Below are positions 46,207 through 57,675 of a stretch of 64,000 nucleotides of DNA, one piece after another. The position numbers were made by a program, and so were the translations under genes. Position 1 is the first letter of the stretch, and the number at the start of each line of letters is the position of its first letter. The DNA comes from Dama dama. Its lineage: Eukaryota; Chordata; Mammalia; Artiodactyla; Cervidae. Location: positions 49,139,001-49,203,000 of the forward strand of contig NC_083699.1 in NCBI RefSeq assembly GCF_033118175.1. The letters run 5' to 3'. The notes beneath the pieces were generated by a model. It saw nothing but the letters and a program-made list of their open reading frames with translations, was not told where the DNA came from and searched no databases.

Positions 46207-47829
46207 CCTACATCTACATGCTTATATCTATAACTTGATAATCAAAGTCACGTGTAATTTATTGACTCCATGGTAAGAAATGTAGAGGGTTTAGCTTCCT
46301 TACATGTTCCTCTATCCACTTAACAATTTTTAATAGTCATATTTTAATTTCTAGTTATTTTTTAAATTGTTTTTATAACTTTAAATAATATGTTTAAGTC
46401 TCTGTTATCCATCCTAGGCTATATCTCTTCACTGCTTATTGTTGGTGTGGAAAATTAATATTCTGTGTTGTGTTTTAAGAGTAATATATTAGGGTCTTAT
46501 TTATTTCATGTGTAAAGTATTTTTACAAGGAATGTTTTAGTTATCTTAAAGGAATCCCCGATTTTAAGGGATTCTGAATAATCCTTTTATATTTGTGTTT
46601 TAGAGCAATATCAGGGAAGCTATGACAAGTTGATGACTAGCAGGTAAAGAGGAAAATCTCATGAAAGCTGTAATTTACAACTTGCAGTGAACAAACACAG
46701 TTTCACACATACACACACACACACATACACCTTCTCTCTCTCTATTAAAAAAGTTTTTTTCTTTTTTGCCTTTAGGTTACAAGTCAACCGGTTTTTGAAC
46801 TTCAAAGACAAGCTGTTCAATATTCTTGGAAATTTCTTTGCTCCTCTTAGCAAACACTTAGAAACTCCCCTTTATGATGACAAAATACAGAATAAATTCT
46901 AGCATTAACTTTAAATTTATTGCAGCTTGTATATAAATATTTGCTGGCCATTTCCTTATTGATCTAACAAATTTAATGGCTGACTCACATTTCACGTTTT
47001 CTTATTAAACTAACTGAAGCTTGTAACATTCAGCCAGTCCTGAGTGAAGATCCTGGGACTTTTGTTTCCCACACTACAACAACAAAAATATGAGTCCCTT
47101 TCCTCTTTCTAGTTTTCTTTTTTCTTTTCATTTCTTATTAGCTGTTAGCTATAGCTTTACTGTTACTTTGTCAAGGTAGATATTATTTGTATTCTACTTT
47201 GCGCCTAAAGTTAAGTCCTCTGGGCTGGCTATGTCTATGACTATGACCATGTAGTTGTGGTTCCCTGAAGACCAAAGTGATGGGCTAGAATTCCACTTCC
47301 TTGGCTGCATCTGACATGGCCCTTGTGTCATTTAGGGGAGAATGTTCCTAATATAATTGCCAAATGGATTAACTTTAAGACTTTTTTTTTATTAGTTTTT
47401 TAAAGTCATGTCCTATTTTAGTTTCCTTCATATTTACATGTTGGCTTTCTTATTTGCTTCTCCTCGAGTTTCAATAAGTATTTTCTCTTGTTGCCAAAAT
47501 ATGCAGTTGGCAAATCTTTAAAATAATTCATAGTGTCCTTTGTGTTGAATCCAGTTCTTATCCAGAGGCATTCCTATTGGGGTCTCCATTCTTCTGCTTC
47601 AGTCCCTGCTGGTTTCTCTGCTGCACAACTGCACAACTATTATTCTGGGACTTTTATTAACTCCTGAATTATCACCACTGCTTTCTGAATCTTCTGTTTT
47701 TCTCCTTCATAGCTTATATCCTCATTTTACTGGAGTCCTTGCTTTAGTTTCTTCCTTGGAAATGATGTGTGGGAGGTAAATTTTCTGAGCCCTTCTTTGC
47801 TTAACTTTACTTTCACTTAATTGATAATC
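46207..47829. other. Unassigned AT-rich sequence
   Basis: A (CA)n-like run lies at 46705-46730 followed by (CT)n. Degraded L1-like text is likely but not assigned. Confidence 0.45.
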
Positions 47830-48700
47830 TGGCTAAAACTCTAGTTTCAAAATAGTTTTTCCACAGAATTTAAAAATCAATGCTCCATTGTTTTCTAGCA
47901 TTCACTGTTGCTGCTGAGAAGTCTGATGCCAGTCTAATTTTTATTCCTTTGTAACTGTTCGGTTTTTATCTTTGAAAATATTTAGCATTTCTCCTGAAAT
48001 TGCACAATGATACATTTAGGTGTGGGCCTTTTTGTTGTTTACTTTATGGGATATTTCAACCTGAAGACTTGTGTCTTCTTCAGGTTGAAGACATTTATTT
48101 CTGTTGTTTACCTGCTTATTTTATTTTCTCTGTTCTCTCTTTCTGGACCTCCTGTTAGTTGGATATTGTAACTCCAAGTTTTTGTCTGTGTTTCTCCTAG
48201 TCTTTGCTCAAAATTTCTACCCCTTTGTCTTTCTGTTCTAAATTCTGGGATATTTACTTAACTTTATCTTCTAGATATTCCACTGCATTTTTAGTTTTAG
48301 TAATCATGTTTTTAATTTTAGTGATCATGTTTTTAATTTCCAAAAGTCTTTTTCTTGTTCTTAGATTATTTTTTGTTTTTCATAGCATCTTGCTTTATAG
48401 GTAGAATATTCTTCTTGGATGTTTACGGAGCTACTAATTAGTATTTTCTTCAAAATTTTCTTCTGTGTCCTGATTTTTATGTTTCTTCCAGCCCAGGTTG
48501 TTCTGTTTTTATCAAGCATGTGTTTGTGTATTTGTTGCTAATTTTTGTTATACACTTGACAATCTTTGGTTGCTGGTGTGGATCTCCTACTATAGTGTAT
48601 GGGGGTCTGTCTCCCTGATGGGGTTCTTCCTTCTTGAAAGGGTTGACAGCAGCACGTTTGTGGGTATGTCTGGCTCTTGAGGAGAGCTTCATCTGGATTG
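47830..48700 (-). repeat. Ancient L1M LINE tract, antisense (second copy)
   Basis: GGCTAAAACTCTAGTTTCAA, GCTCCATTGTTTTCTAGCAT, TGCTGAGAAGTCTGATGCCA, GTTCTCTCTTTCTGGACCTC, TTAGTTGGATATTGTAACTC. A 21-bp tandem duplication (48295-48336) and a 12-bp inverted repeat (48055-48089) lie inside. Same region as 6236-7785. Confidence 0.65.
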
Positions 48701-49004
48701 TGAATATCCATACTAGTGGTCCTGGTTTTCCTTGGGCAGTTTATTTAGATACTCTAGAAAAGCATTCCAAGGTTTTCTTTTCCTTTCGTTTTAGTACTCT
48801 GTATCATTTTATCCATTTTCTATGTTCCAGATATTTGGGGAAACTTTTCATCTACTTGTGGCTCCCCCTCCAAATCCTCTTTTTTTTAGGCATGCATCCA
48901 TTTTCCCCTTTTACTGCCCTTTTAATAGGATCTTGGGAGGGAGAGGACTGAGAATAAAGAAAATGTGCCCGACATGCCATTTTAAACAAACAAAAAACAT
49001 TTAA
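48701..49004. other. Unassigned sequence, possibly L1-derived
   Basis: Nothing recognised with confidence. Confidence 0.4.
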
Positions 49005-49325
49005 GAATTACTTCCTTATTTCACAATGATCACTATAGGAAATTGAGAAAGTAGAGATAAACGACAAAATAAAAAATGATCTGTTTTTCCATCACCCAGA
49101 AATAACATTATTTTGAATATGTTCTAGTTCCTTTTTCATTTTTCTACACATCTATTTATCTGTTTTTTTTTTCCCACAACAATAAGATCATACTGTATGT
49201 TCTGCTTTCAGATATGCCTCTGAAATTGAAACAATAGTTCTTTTTGTATCACAACATATTCTTGATATTATTGGAGGGCTGGTATATATTGAAAGGTGTA
49301 TCATCACTTATTTAGCCAGTCCTCT
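49005..49325 (-). repeat. L1M 3' region, antisense (left part)
   Basis: CACCCAGAAATAACATTATT, CAATAAGATCATACTGTATG, ATCATCACTTATTTAGCCAG. A Bov-tA at 49326 interrupts it; it continues at 49526. Confidence 0.6.
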
Positions 49326-49525
49326 ATGTGGCTCAGATGGTGAAGAATTTGCCTGCAATGCAGGAGACCCAGGTTTGAACTCTGGGTAGGGAAGATCTCC
49401 TGGGGAAGGAAATAGCAACCCACTCCAGTGTTCTTGCCTGGAGAATTCCATGGACAGAGAGCCTTGTGGGCCACAGTCCATAGGATTGCAAAGAGTTGGA
49501 CACGACTAAATGACTAACACACACA
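49326..49525 (+). repeat. Bov-tA SINE, inserted in L1M
   Basis: GGCTCAGATGGTGAAGAATT, GCCTGCAATGCAGGAGACCC, CATGGACAGAGAGCCTTGTG, GGACACGACTAAATGACTAA. Confidence 0.93.
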
Positions 49526-49690
49526 CTACTTTTAAACATTAGATTGTTTATAATTTTCACCACTCTATATATACAAGCATTTATAAACATTTTTGGATAA
49601 ATCTTTACTTATATCCTTGACTGTTTACTTAGGATACAACCGTAGTAGTGGAATTGCTGGATCAAAATGTATGCAGTCCTCTTCCTTGGT
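49526..49690 (-). repeat. L1M 3' region, antisense (right part)
   Basis: AACATTAGATTGTTTATAAT, GGATACAACCGTAGTAGTGG, AATTGCTGGATCAAAATGTA. Confidence 0.6.
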
Positions 49691-49784
49691 TCAGCATTTG
49701 CGGTAGTCTTTGAAATAGCTTCTCTTTAACTTTCTGGGCCTAAACTTTCACTTTACTTCACTGCACTTGAGTTCCCTCAAGCAT

Positions 49785-50040
49785 TATAGCAGAGGTGTTA
49801 AGAGATCAATTTTCCGAATCACACAGACCAAGGCTGAATCTTAGCTTTGCTACTTACTAAATATGTGACCTTAAGCTATTTTAATTTACTTCTTTTAGCA
49901 CTAGTTTCCTTGTCTATAAAATGGGGGAAATAATTCTACTTTTCTGATGTGGTTGTTGTGAGGATTAAATGAGATTAAAAAAAAAAAGGCATGAAAAGCA
50001 CTTAACACAGGCCCTGTCAGGTTCAAAGTGTTCATAAATC
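49785..50040 (+). repeat. MIR SINE, near full length
   Basis: AGCAGAGGTGTTAAGAGATC, TAGCTTTGCTACTTACTAAA, ATATGTGACCTTAAGCTATT, GTTGTTGTGAGGATTAAATG, AGCACTTAACACAGGCCCTG. Confidence 0.88.
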
Positions 50041-50846
50041 CATATTGATGGAGTTGGACCCATTCCTCTCCCCAAACCCATGCAAAATGTCCTTCGAGAC
50101 CACATTCACAATGCACCCACTCCTGTGGACTTGCAGAGCACATGTGGGCTGGATCCATGTGATGCTCAGCACATGCTGTCTTGCTGGTTTCCTGCCTGTG
50201 TTTGTTTGGACCACAACGATGTCCCTCCCATCACGACTACGTGCTTTTCATGAGTGTTCATGAGGAATAGAGTCCACGGTGAAGAGGAGCTTGCCCCTCA
50301 GTGTTGGTAGCATCAAGATGGTTTGTTGGAATCTGTTTAGAGCCTTTTGGCAGCTCAGGAGCTTTGAACATGGCTGCTGACTGAATATTGGATGAAATGT
50401 GTCTCTGGGGCCCCTGAACCCCAGTGTAGTCTGGGGGTGGCAGAGGAAAAGAACTCTGCTGAGCAGGCAGGGGCGGTGCTTTGCTAAGGCTGAGTCTCTC
50501 CTGGGTGTTGTCTGGCTGGAAGGCGGAGCTCAGAGCTCAGCATGTGGCCTTGGGACCTTTGTGTGGCCTGCCAGCCGCCTCCCTGGCCCTCATTACTTTG
50601 CACTGGGCCATAAGATGCTTTTGTCGCCAGTTAGGCTCTCCTCCTGAGCATCAGCCAACCCACAAAAGTCCCTTTCACGCCTTGAGGATGCCTCCCCAGT
50701 TGCCAGGGGAGACTGAGAAGTGCACTTTGCAGAGCTACAGATGGGAGGGCATGCCCGAGGATCCCTTCCAGGAGAGGCCCCGAGGAGGGGAAGGTGATGT
50801 GTGGAGGATGCTGCTCACCCTTCTCTCCCGTCTGGGTGTCTTTCAG
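50041..50846. other. Unassigned sequence upstream of helix-6 exon
   Basis: Repeat-free by eye, moderately GC-rich. ORFs running into the exon are read-through shadows. Confidence 0.5.
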
Positions 50847-50934
50847 GAGTCATGGCCGGCTTCAACATGGGGGGCGACCTCAGGGAGCCTGCTGCCAGCA
50901 TCCCCCTGGGCTCCCTAGTAGCCGTTGGCATCTC
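50847..50934 (+). CDS. SLC12A8: SLC12A8 internal coding exon (TM6 signature)
   Basis: This exon continues directly from the 34212-34325 exon: the split glycine codon G|GA is completed here. It encodes GVMAGFNMGGDLREPAASIP, then LGSLVAVGIS. The TG-x-MAG-x-N-x-x-GDL pattern followed by SIP-x-G is the hallmark of the cation-chloride cotransporter family, lying at the unwound middle of helix 6 where substrate ions bind in structurally characterised relatives. The acceptor is a strong pyrimidine tract ending TTTCAG at 50846. The donor is CTC|GTAAGT at 50935, a near-ideal U1 site. The exon is 88 bp, entering in phase 1 and leaving in phase 2, so skipping it alone would shift the frame. One residue (V in SLVAVG) differs from the alanine I recall in human. 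The adjacent stretches 50045-50846 and 50935-52483 are unusually poor in young repeats. Confidence 0.96.
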
Positions 50935-51314
50935 GTAAGTTCCCCTTGTGGCAATCAGCTGGAGAGAGGGAGAGAAAACCCCAGCAAAAGAGGGGATTGC
51001 TGCTTTTGTTCTAAGAGTGCCCTGAATGTGACCAATCTATTCGATATTCCAATCCTCCTTTTAACACTCAGCCAGCTGGAAAATTCACGTCTGGTGGGTT
51101 TAGATGCTCGCTCTTTCATCCCTGCTGCCTGGGAATGCAGCAAGGAAGGGGGTCGTTAAAGAAGGTGAACTCCTTTCTTTGCTTTTCCCCTCAACCTCCT
51201 GCCCTGCCCCTTCCCCACCCCCATTTTGAACTTGGGCATTTTGTAACCATTGAGTTTCCAGGACCATTGCAGGGAATATAAAAAGGAAGAGTTTTGCAGA
51301 CGAAATAAGACTTG

Positions 51315-51440
51315 CATACTACTCCCCTCCGCTGATTGTCTGTGGGACTTCAGACAATTAACCTTCTGAGCCTCCATTTTCTTCTCTGTAAAATGGGGTT
51401 AATGAGAACACATGTGTCCTGTAGACTGTGGAGGAGATGC
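51315..51440 (+). repeat. MIR SINE fragment
   Basis: GTGGGACTTCAGACAATTAA, CTTCTCTGTAAAATGGGGTT. Confidence 0.75.
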
Positions 51441-52483
51441 TGTGTGTAATGGTGCACAGTAGGAAGTCAGAGGCTGGTTCTCCTCTTCTCCCAGCTTGCC
51501 TCCCCAGCGCTGCCCCAAGACCGTCAGGCTTCCCTGTGTTGGTTCACACTGTGCCACCCATGTGAGCAGGATGGGTGCCTTGGGTCTGACTCTGACGTAG
51601 AATCTTCTGTTTTTTCTCTGCACTACGGGAAGAGGCTCCTCTGCCTTCACTGGGTAGGTGTGAAAGGTAATGAAATCCCAGACATGACAAGGATTAAAGT
51701 ACCTGCATTATTTTAACCGTGATGTTTAAAAAATATTAATACACCTCTTCATCACTGCTGAGTTTGCTTTAGCTTGTTGTAATGGGACTGTGGCTCCTAG
51801 CCAGGTATACAGCACCTGTCTGTTTTGTGCTAAATAAGATGATCTCTCTGGGAGGAAAATGAGGCTGACAAAGATAAGGGTGGTTGTCCAGAAGGAAAAG
51901 AAGGAACCCTGCCTCATTTTTGGTCACAGCTGGGAGGTCCCAGGAGGAGCCTTTGGCCCATCCTCCTACTGTCCAGATGGGAATGAGGCTACTGGGTTCA
52001 TGTGAGCTCATCGAGGTCACAGGGCTTCTGAGGGCAGAGCCAGCTCACAGTTGGTCTTTCACACTCGGCTTGGCTCTCTGTCACCTGGGGGCCAAGGAAC
52101 AGCGGGAGTCCGAGGCCTGACAGCTCATCAACTTGTTCTGCTATAGAATGATGGGGTACAGACCTGCCAGTCAACCGTGGCCTGCATTCTGGCCAGCTGG
52201 ACTACCCCACCCCAGAAAACCTCTGTGTTTTCCTCTGTAAGAAGCAAATGATACATTTCTCTATGTTTATATGAAATGATATCTTTATGAATATTTATAT
52301 GAAATACGCTAGAGGAGAAAAGAGTACTGGCAGTGCCCCCAGACAATCTGGGGAGGCTTCGTGATGACCATTCTCTGTCCTTGGGGACAGTTCCCTGGGG
52401 GAGCCCTCAGGCTGAGGAGGGTGGAGTGGAATGGGGTTGAGTGATGTCAGGTGGCAGCCCTGTTCGGCTTGGGTTTCTTGCAG
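51441..52483. other. Unassigned intronic sequence
   Basis: Apart from a weak MIR-like stretch near 51960-52050 nothing is recognised. Confidence 0.5.
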
Positions 52484-52571
52484 GTGGTTTCTGTACATCG
52501 TCTTTGTCTTCCTGCTTGGCGCCATCTGCACCCGAGAGGCCCTTCGCTATGACTTCCTGATTGCGGAAAAG
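52484..52571 (+). CDS. SLC12A8: SLC12A8 internal coding exon (TM7)
   Basis: The first base completes the serine codon TC|G from the previous exon. The remaining 29 codons read WFLYIVFVFLLGAICTREAL, then RYDFLIAEK. The first 15 residues are a hydrophobic membrane helix, followed by a charged stretch (CTREALR) that would lie at the membrane face. This corresponds to helix 7 of the family core. The acceptor is TTTCTTGCAG ending at 52483; the donor is AAG|GTGGGT at 52572. The exon is 88 bp, phase 2 in and phase 0 out. I recall isoleucine in human where this sequence has the valine in YIVFVF, a conservative change. The reading frame is open throughout with no disabling change, so this looks like a functional gene, not a pseudogene. 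Confidence 0.96.
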
Positions 52572-55254
52572 GTGGGTGAGTCCTGCAGCCTGGTGGGCTC
52601 AGGCTGTAGTTCGTTGATCAGCTCTGAGCAGCAATGGCTGCCTCCCCTTTGCATCCTGGCTGGGGACTCTACGTAGTCGCGGGCCCAGGACTGCAGTACA
52701 AGGGCCAAAACCGTGGGACAGGTACAGGTCCTTCCTATGTATACCTAGACCTGGGTAACCACCTCAGAGAAGACACATGCATGCAGGTGCTAAATAATGG
52801 GGACACGGGCAACCCTGCATGTCAAAAATCAGAGCAGAAACAAAGAATCTGGTCACATGAGATCCCCAGCTCCAACAATCCTTCATTATTGCCAATAGCC
52901 TCCCTTCCACTATGAGCAGAAAGCTACTCACAAGAAACTGGTAAGAAGGAGGAGGCTGATGGATAGAAAAGAGGGCAGGAAGCCCAACGCCAAGGTGAGG
53001 GGTGGTGGGAGGCAGGGCCGGAGGCCCCTTGTCCTCTGTGGTTCCCCAGGGGATGGCCCGATGGATTTGGATACTGCATCTTTGTTTTCCTGAGCACTAC
53101 ACCAGCCCAGAGATGATTAGCCAAGTCCTCATGTTCCACAGCCTCTGAACAGGCTGGAGGTCATGTGACAGTCAAGGACACTCACTTGGCATCTCTAGAA
53201 CCCAGGAGATTAAGACTTCCAGACATTTTGCCGGAAATCCCCCAAAACTCCTCTCTTCCCTTAACTTCCCTGGGGGAAAGTGGACCCTGAGATTCCCGTC
53301 ATGTATCAGAAAGACATGCCAGGCCAGGGAGGTGTCCTTACTCAGTTAACTCCTGAGTATCACTGCTCTTGTTGCAGAGAAAGCACCTTTTTCTCTGGTG
53401 TGAGGCTTTGCAAAGCTGCTTTGCAGGTACATAGAGGGGTGCTGCTTGGGGCAGCCTGGGGCTAGAAGTGCTGAACTTACATTTTAGAGCAGTGTTTGGG
53501 CTGGCTTTTCACATTGGTGCAGGTTTCTTTTTCAGGTGTGTAGACGCCAGTGTCAAGGTGATATTTATTTTCAGGGGTGGAAAGGTGTCTTGGCCTTACC
53601 TTGCAAGAAGGTTTGCAAGGGGGAGCAGTTCAGGGAGTGAGATCACTGACATCCACTTCCCAGGGCCCAGGGTCTTAGATCCCCCAGGTGAGCAGGGTTT
53701 ACTCTCAGGGAAGGAGTCAGTGTCCCTCATTTATATGTCTGTGCTTGCTGCTGCCATGTCATGTCTCATCTCCCAGGGGCCTCTTCTCTAACTGTGGAAT
53801 GAAAAGCTGGGCTCCATTAGAGCGACTAAAGGCCTCCGGGAGCAGCTGGGCCTGGACTGAGGGAGCGGCCAGCTGCTGTCCACACCATGCCAGCAAGCTC
53901 TGCCCCTTCTTGAGCCGGTTCTTTCTTGTGGATTCCCCCACAGAGGCCCTTTCAACCATCAGAGACTCTGATCTGGATGAAAAGAGTCAAATGATCCCCT
54001 GGGTGGGGCCCCTCTCTCTACTCCTTCCCCTGTTTTGCAGGGAAGCCAAGAATAGGTGTTCGTGAGGGGGCAGCATGTGTCCCAGGAAGGCCACAAGTAA
54101 GAGAGTGAGAACAGCTTTCACCAGCAGCCGGGGGAGATCCACCAGCATCCCTGGGGAGACTTCGTGGGTGGAGATTCCACCTCTAATAATAGACTTATGC
54201 ATGGAGGTTGGGGGTGGGGGGACTTGTTTGAAAGGCCACGTGTCCCCAGCAGTAAAACAGACAGGCAGGCCAGCACTTCCCTGGTGGCTGGGGCGCCTGC
54301 TAAGCCCTGCCTGGCGACAGCCTGTGGGCAGGTCACTGTGCACCCACCAGGTGAGAGGTGGAAGGTGGGTTTTTGGAGAGGACACAAGAGTGTTTCCCGG
54401 AACAGGCAGTTGTAAAGCCTATGCAAGAAACAAAAGATAGTATTCTTGGTTGTCAGTAGCAATCAGAGGCCGTCACCACAAGTGCGGGAACAGGGACAGA
54501 ACCGCTCGGGGCAACTCCACAATAGCGGCTCCCTGGTGTGCTGCCCACCCCACCCCACCCTAGGGTCCCACAAAAAGAGGACCAAATGAGACTCCCCCTG
54601 AAAGCCATGAATCCCAGCTTTTCTTTCTTGCCCTCCTTGGGACTGACTGGGCTGCAGTAGCAGGGACTATACTTAGGGAGTTAGTTGGGCCACAGGCAGC
54701 TGTACTCTTGGCACCTGGAGGAGGGAAGGGTGCGGCATGAGAGGCTGACTGGTGCGCTTGCCTCACGTGGTCTCTTGACACACCCTGCCACCCTGGTGTG
54801 GTGTTTAATAAACCGTTCGTCTGCCCTCCCCCGTCTTAGCTATGGCTTGGTCCTGAGCCGGCCCGTCTCTGAGCTCTCCTGGGCCCCAAGAAAGCAAGGC
54901 CTCTTCCTGCTGGTCTGTGTGCCCTGAGGGTCTCGCCTGGACCCAGACCTGTGGCCTCCGCCCCTTGACTCTCCTCCTCAGAGGAGAGACAAGCACCTCT
55001 GAGCACTTCCTTCTCTTTCTCTCAGTCCTTTTCTGCCAGAACAATTATCCTCAGCGGCTGCCGGCTGCCCTGGATTCCTTTCCACTGACCTGCAGCTGGT
55101 CAGTTCATCTGTTTCTTTCTGGGTTTCCTGCCGCTCCTCTGATCTATTTCTAATTATTTGGCTTCCCAGCCCATGGTTTCTCTCAGAAGTTTCTTTTCAC
55201 TTTATATCCCTACCCCAGAGGAACTTTTTCCTGGCTGTCGAGTGTTAAGCTTTC
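52572..55254. other. Repeat-poor intronic sequence
   Basis: About 2.7 kb without a recognisable young repeat, exon or RNA gene. ORFs up to 132 codons overlap on both strands at 53680-54460 and lack domains. Confidence 0.5.
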
Positions 55255-55345
55255 TAAAAAATCTTGACTATGTCACAGTGACTCTGAGGTAATCTGTGTG
55301 AGGCACAATACCTGGTGCATGGTTGATGCTTACTACATCTTGATT
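55255..55345 (+). repeat. MIR SINE 3' fragment
   Basis: GTGAGGCACAATACCTGGTG, CATGGTTGATGCTTACTACA. Confidence 0.55.
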
Positions 55346-55364
55346 CCCCTACACACTCCTATGG

Positions 55365-55577
55365 ACTTTCCAGGTGGCGCTAGTGGTAAAGAGTCCACTT
55401 CCTAATGCAGAAGCAAGAGACATGGGTTTGATCCCTGGATTGGAAAGATCCCCTGAAGTAGGAAATGGCAGGCCACTCCAGTATTCTTGCCTGGAAAATT
55501 CCATGGACAGAGGAGCTTACTGGGCTACAGTCCATGGGGTTGCAAAGAGTTGGTCAGGGCTGAGCAACTGGACACAG
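55365..55577 (+). repeat. Bov-tA SINE with 14-bp target-site duplication
   Basis: ACTTTCCAGGTGGCGCTAGT, GGTTTGATCCCTGGATTGGA, GGCAGGCCACTCCAGTATTC, GGTCAGGGCTGAGCAACTGG. Flanked by ACACACTCCTATGG at 55351-55364 and 55578-55591. Confidence 0.95.
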
Positions 55578-55591
55578 ACACACTCCTATGG

Positions 55592-56100
55592 GGATACCTT
55601 TACAGACAGTACACATTTTCAGGTGGGGACATTTTTTTCCCCTATTAATCCACATGTTAAACTGAATAGGAAAAGCCCCCAAAGTGTCAATCTCAATATT
55701 ATTCAGTTATAGAAAAAGGAATTGTATAAACAGCAGGTATTAGTAGGGCTAAAATGAAATAGACTGATTAATTGTTTCACAATAAGCTTATATGAAGCCC
55801 AAGAAGAAGTGTTTATTACATATCAAAAAGATCAAATATTTTAGGAGCCCTGGAGCTTGCTAACTAGCAGAATAAGAACAGATTAATAGGAGGAGTATCT
55901 TCAAAGCATGCCTGTGAAAAATGAGCCATGGCACAGGGAGAACTCTCATCACTCTTGGATTTGACAGTCACAGTTCACAAGCTGCACATGGAGTGAGGCA
56001 GGGCTTGTAGCTGGGGGCGAGCCTGGTCCAGCCCGGCCGCCTGCCTGTCCTCTGCTCTCTGTCCTGGACACAGCTCTGCCTCTCGGGAAGTGAAGCCAAC
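55592..56100. other. Unassigned intronic sequence
   Basis: Nothing recognised. Confidence 0.5.
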
Positions 56101-56115
56101 CATGTTTCCTTGTGG

Positions 56116-56330
56116 TGGTGGTAGTGGTTTAGTCGCTAAGTCGTGTCCGACTCTTGCGATTCCATGGACAAAGGAGCCTGGCAGGCTACAGTCCATGAGA
56201 TTCTCCAAGCAAGAGTACTGGAGCAGGTTGCCATTTCCTTCTCTAGGGGATCTTCCCAACCCAGGAATCGAGCCCAGGTCTCCTGCATTGTAGGCAGATT
56301 CTTTACCAACTGAGCTACAAGGGAAGCCCA
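56116..56330 (-). repeat. Bov-tA SINE, antisense, with 15-bp target-site duplication
   Basis: TTTAGTCGCTAAGTCGTGTC, CAAGCAAGAGTACTGGAGCA, GGAATCGAGCCCAGGTCTCC, ACTGAGCTACAAGGGAAGCC. Flanks CATGTTTCCTTGTGG (56101) and CATGTTTGCTTGTGG (56331) differ at one base. Confidence 0.95.
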
Positions 56331-56345
56331 CATGTTTGCTTGTGG

Positions 56346-57549
56346 AAAGTGGCTATCAAGTGAGAGAAAAACTTTGGTTGAAAGTGGAGATGTTGGTCAC
56401 CTTGTGGGATGAGGACAGTATTAGAAAACTCATGCCTGCAGAGAGAGGGAACTGCTTGGGATTGTAAAGGGGTAAAGGTGTCAGGATGTACTCCTCAGTA
56501 GTGTCAAAGGGCCACAGGAATTGGATGAGGCAGAATGAGTACTTTGGAAATGACCTTATTAAACCCAGTTCTTCAAGAGAAGGGAGTGGCCAGTGGGTTG
56601 GTAGGATCTTTCAGTGACTGGAGTTCCCATGGGAGCTGGGATCAAGTACCAGGAACAGAGAGACGAGTTAATGCTTTTCATCAATAGTTACTGAAAAAGA
56701 AATTAGGGTAGTTCACACCCCAGGTAATATATTAGAAAGATAGCATTTTGTGATGACTCACACAAGCAGATGATAGAAGGGCACCTTTTGGGTTTTCCTA
56801 AAGAACTGTTGACACGTATCTGCGCAAATAAATTCTTACCTCCACCTTCACTGGCACAGGTAGTTAAGTTTACAGTCCCAGAAAAATAGAGGAAATGATT
56901 AAATTCTACAGGGCTGGGAGTAGAGCCTTGGAGCTTACTGCTGTACCTGTCAAGCTTTGCTCTATGCCAGGTGTCTATGCTGTCCTCAGGCAGTGCTCCC
57001 TCAAAGGGTAGATGGGTGACAAGGAAGGGGCAGGACTCAGGTGGGAGAGAGAGAGAATGGAGTTGTTATATTCAACCACAAGGACCAACGTTTCATTTCT
57101 TTTTCAGAAAATTGGTTGAATAACAGTTTTACATAAAAGAGTGGCAAATGGACAGTCCATTTAAATGCAGTTGACAAACCGGACAAAGCTTCCCACACCT
57201 AGATGGTCATCCCTCTGGCCCTTGGCCCCAGGGCTCTGCAGTGGTCCTGGGGAGTGTTTGTGGGAAGGCTGGCCAGGATGGAGGTCACTGTATCCATCCA
57301 CATGTTGCCAGAGACTCGTTAAGTTCCCGAGGTTAGTTCCAACACTGAACCACACCAGCCTGGGCCATTTCCTTCCCACTCACGTTCACTGTAAATGGGT
57401 AGGCTATACATGGAAAAGAACTTTTTACACTCAAATGTATGTAACCTTTTGGATGAGAAGCAGTAAACTTTCTGCAAGGAGATACCATGCCTGCCTGTGA
57501 TGGAGAGTTCTCTGAGGGGAGCATGCATGGAAGATAGGGAACCATGCCC
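56346..57549. other. Unassigned intronic sequence
   Basis: No exon or named repeat recognised. Confidence 0.5.
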
Positions 57550-57675
57550 AGTGGCTTTCACCCTGACTGCACCTTAGAATCACCTGGAGGGCTTTTGGAA
57601 AAATCAACTATGTCTGAGTCCCACTCTGTAACAATTAGAGCAGAATCTCAGGGTGACTTGTGTGTATAATCAGAG
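57550..57675 (+). repeat. MER5A (hAT remnant), sense
   Basis: CCTGACTGCACCTTAGAATC, ACCTGGAGGGCTTTTGGAAA, GAATCTCAGGGTGACTTGTG. Confidence 0.7.

Larger units (their letters stand above)
34326..50846 (+). other. SLC12A8: SLC12A8 intron, 16.5 kb
   Basis: Complete intron between the 114-bp exon and the helix-6 exon, with GT at 34326 and AG at 50846. It is a phase 1 intron. It holds an L1 3' end, an L2 fragment split by a SINE, BovB and CHR elements, an L1M tract and a MIR. No other coding sequence was recognised. Confidence 0.93.
50935..52483 (+). other. SLC12A8: SLC12A8 intron, 1.5 kb, repeat-poor
   Basis: Complete phase 2 intron with a GTAAGT donor and a TTGCAG acceptor. Apart from a MIR remnant at about 51315-51440 and a weak MIR-like stretch near 51960-52050 I see no repeat. 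The short length and lack of young insertions contrast with the flanking introns. Confidence 0.93.
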
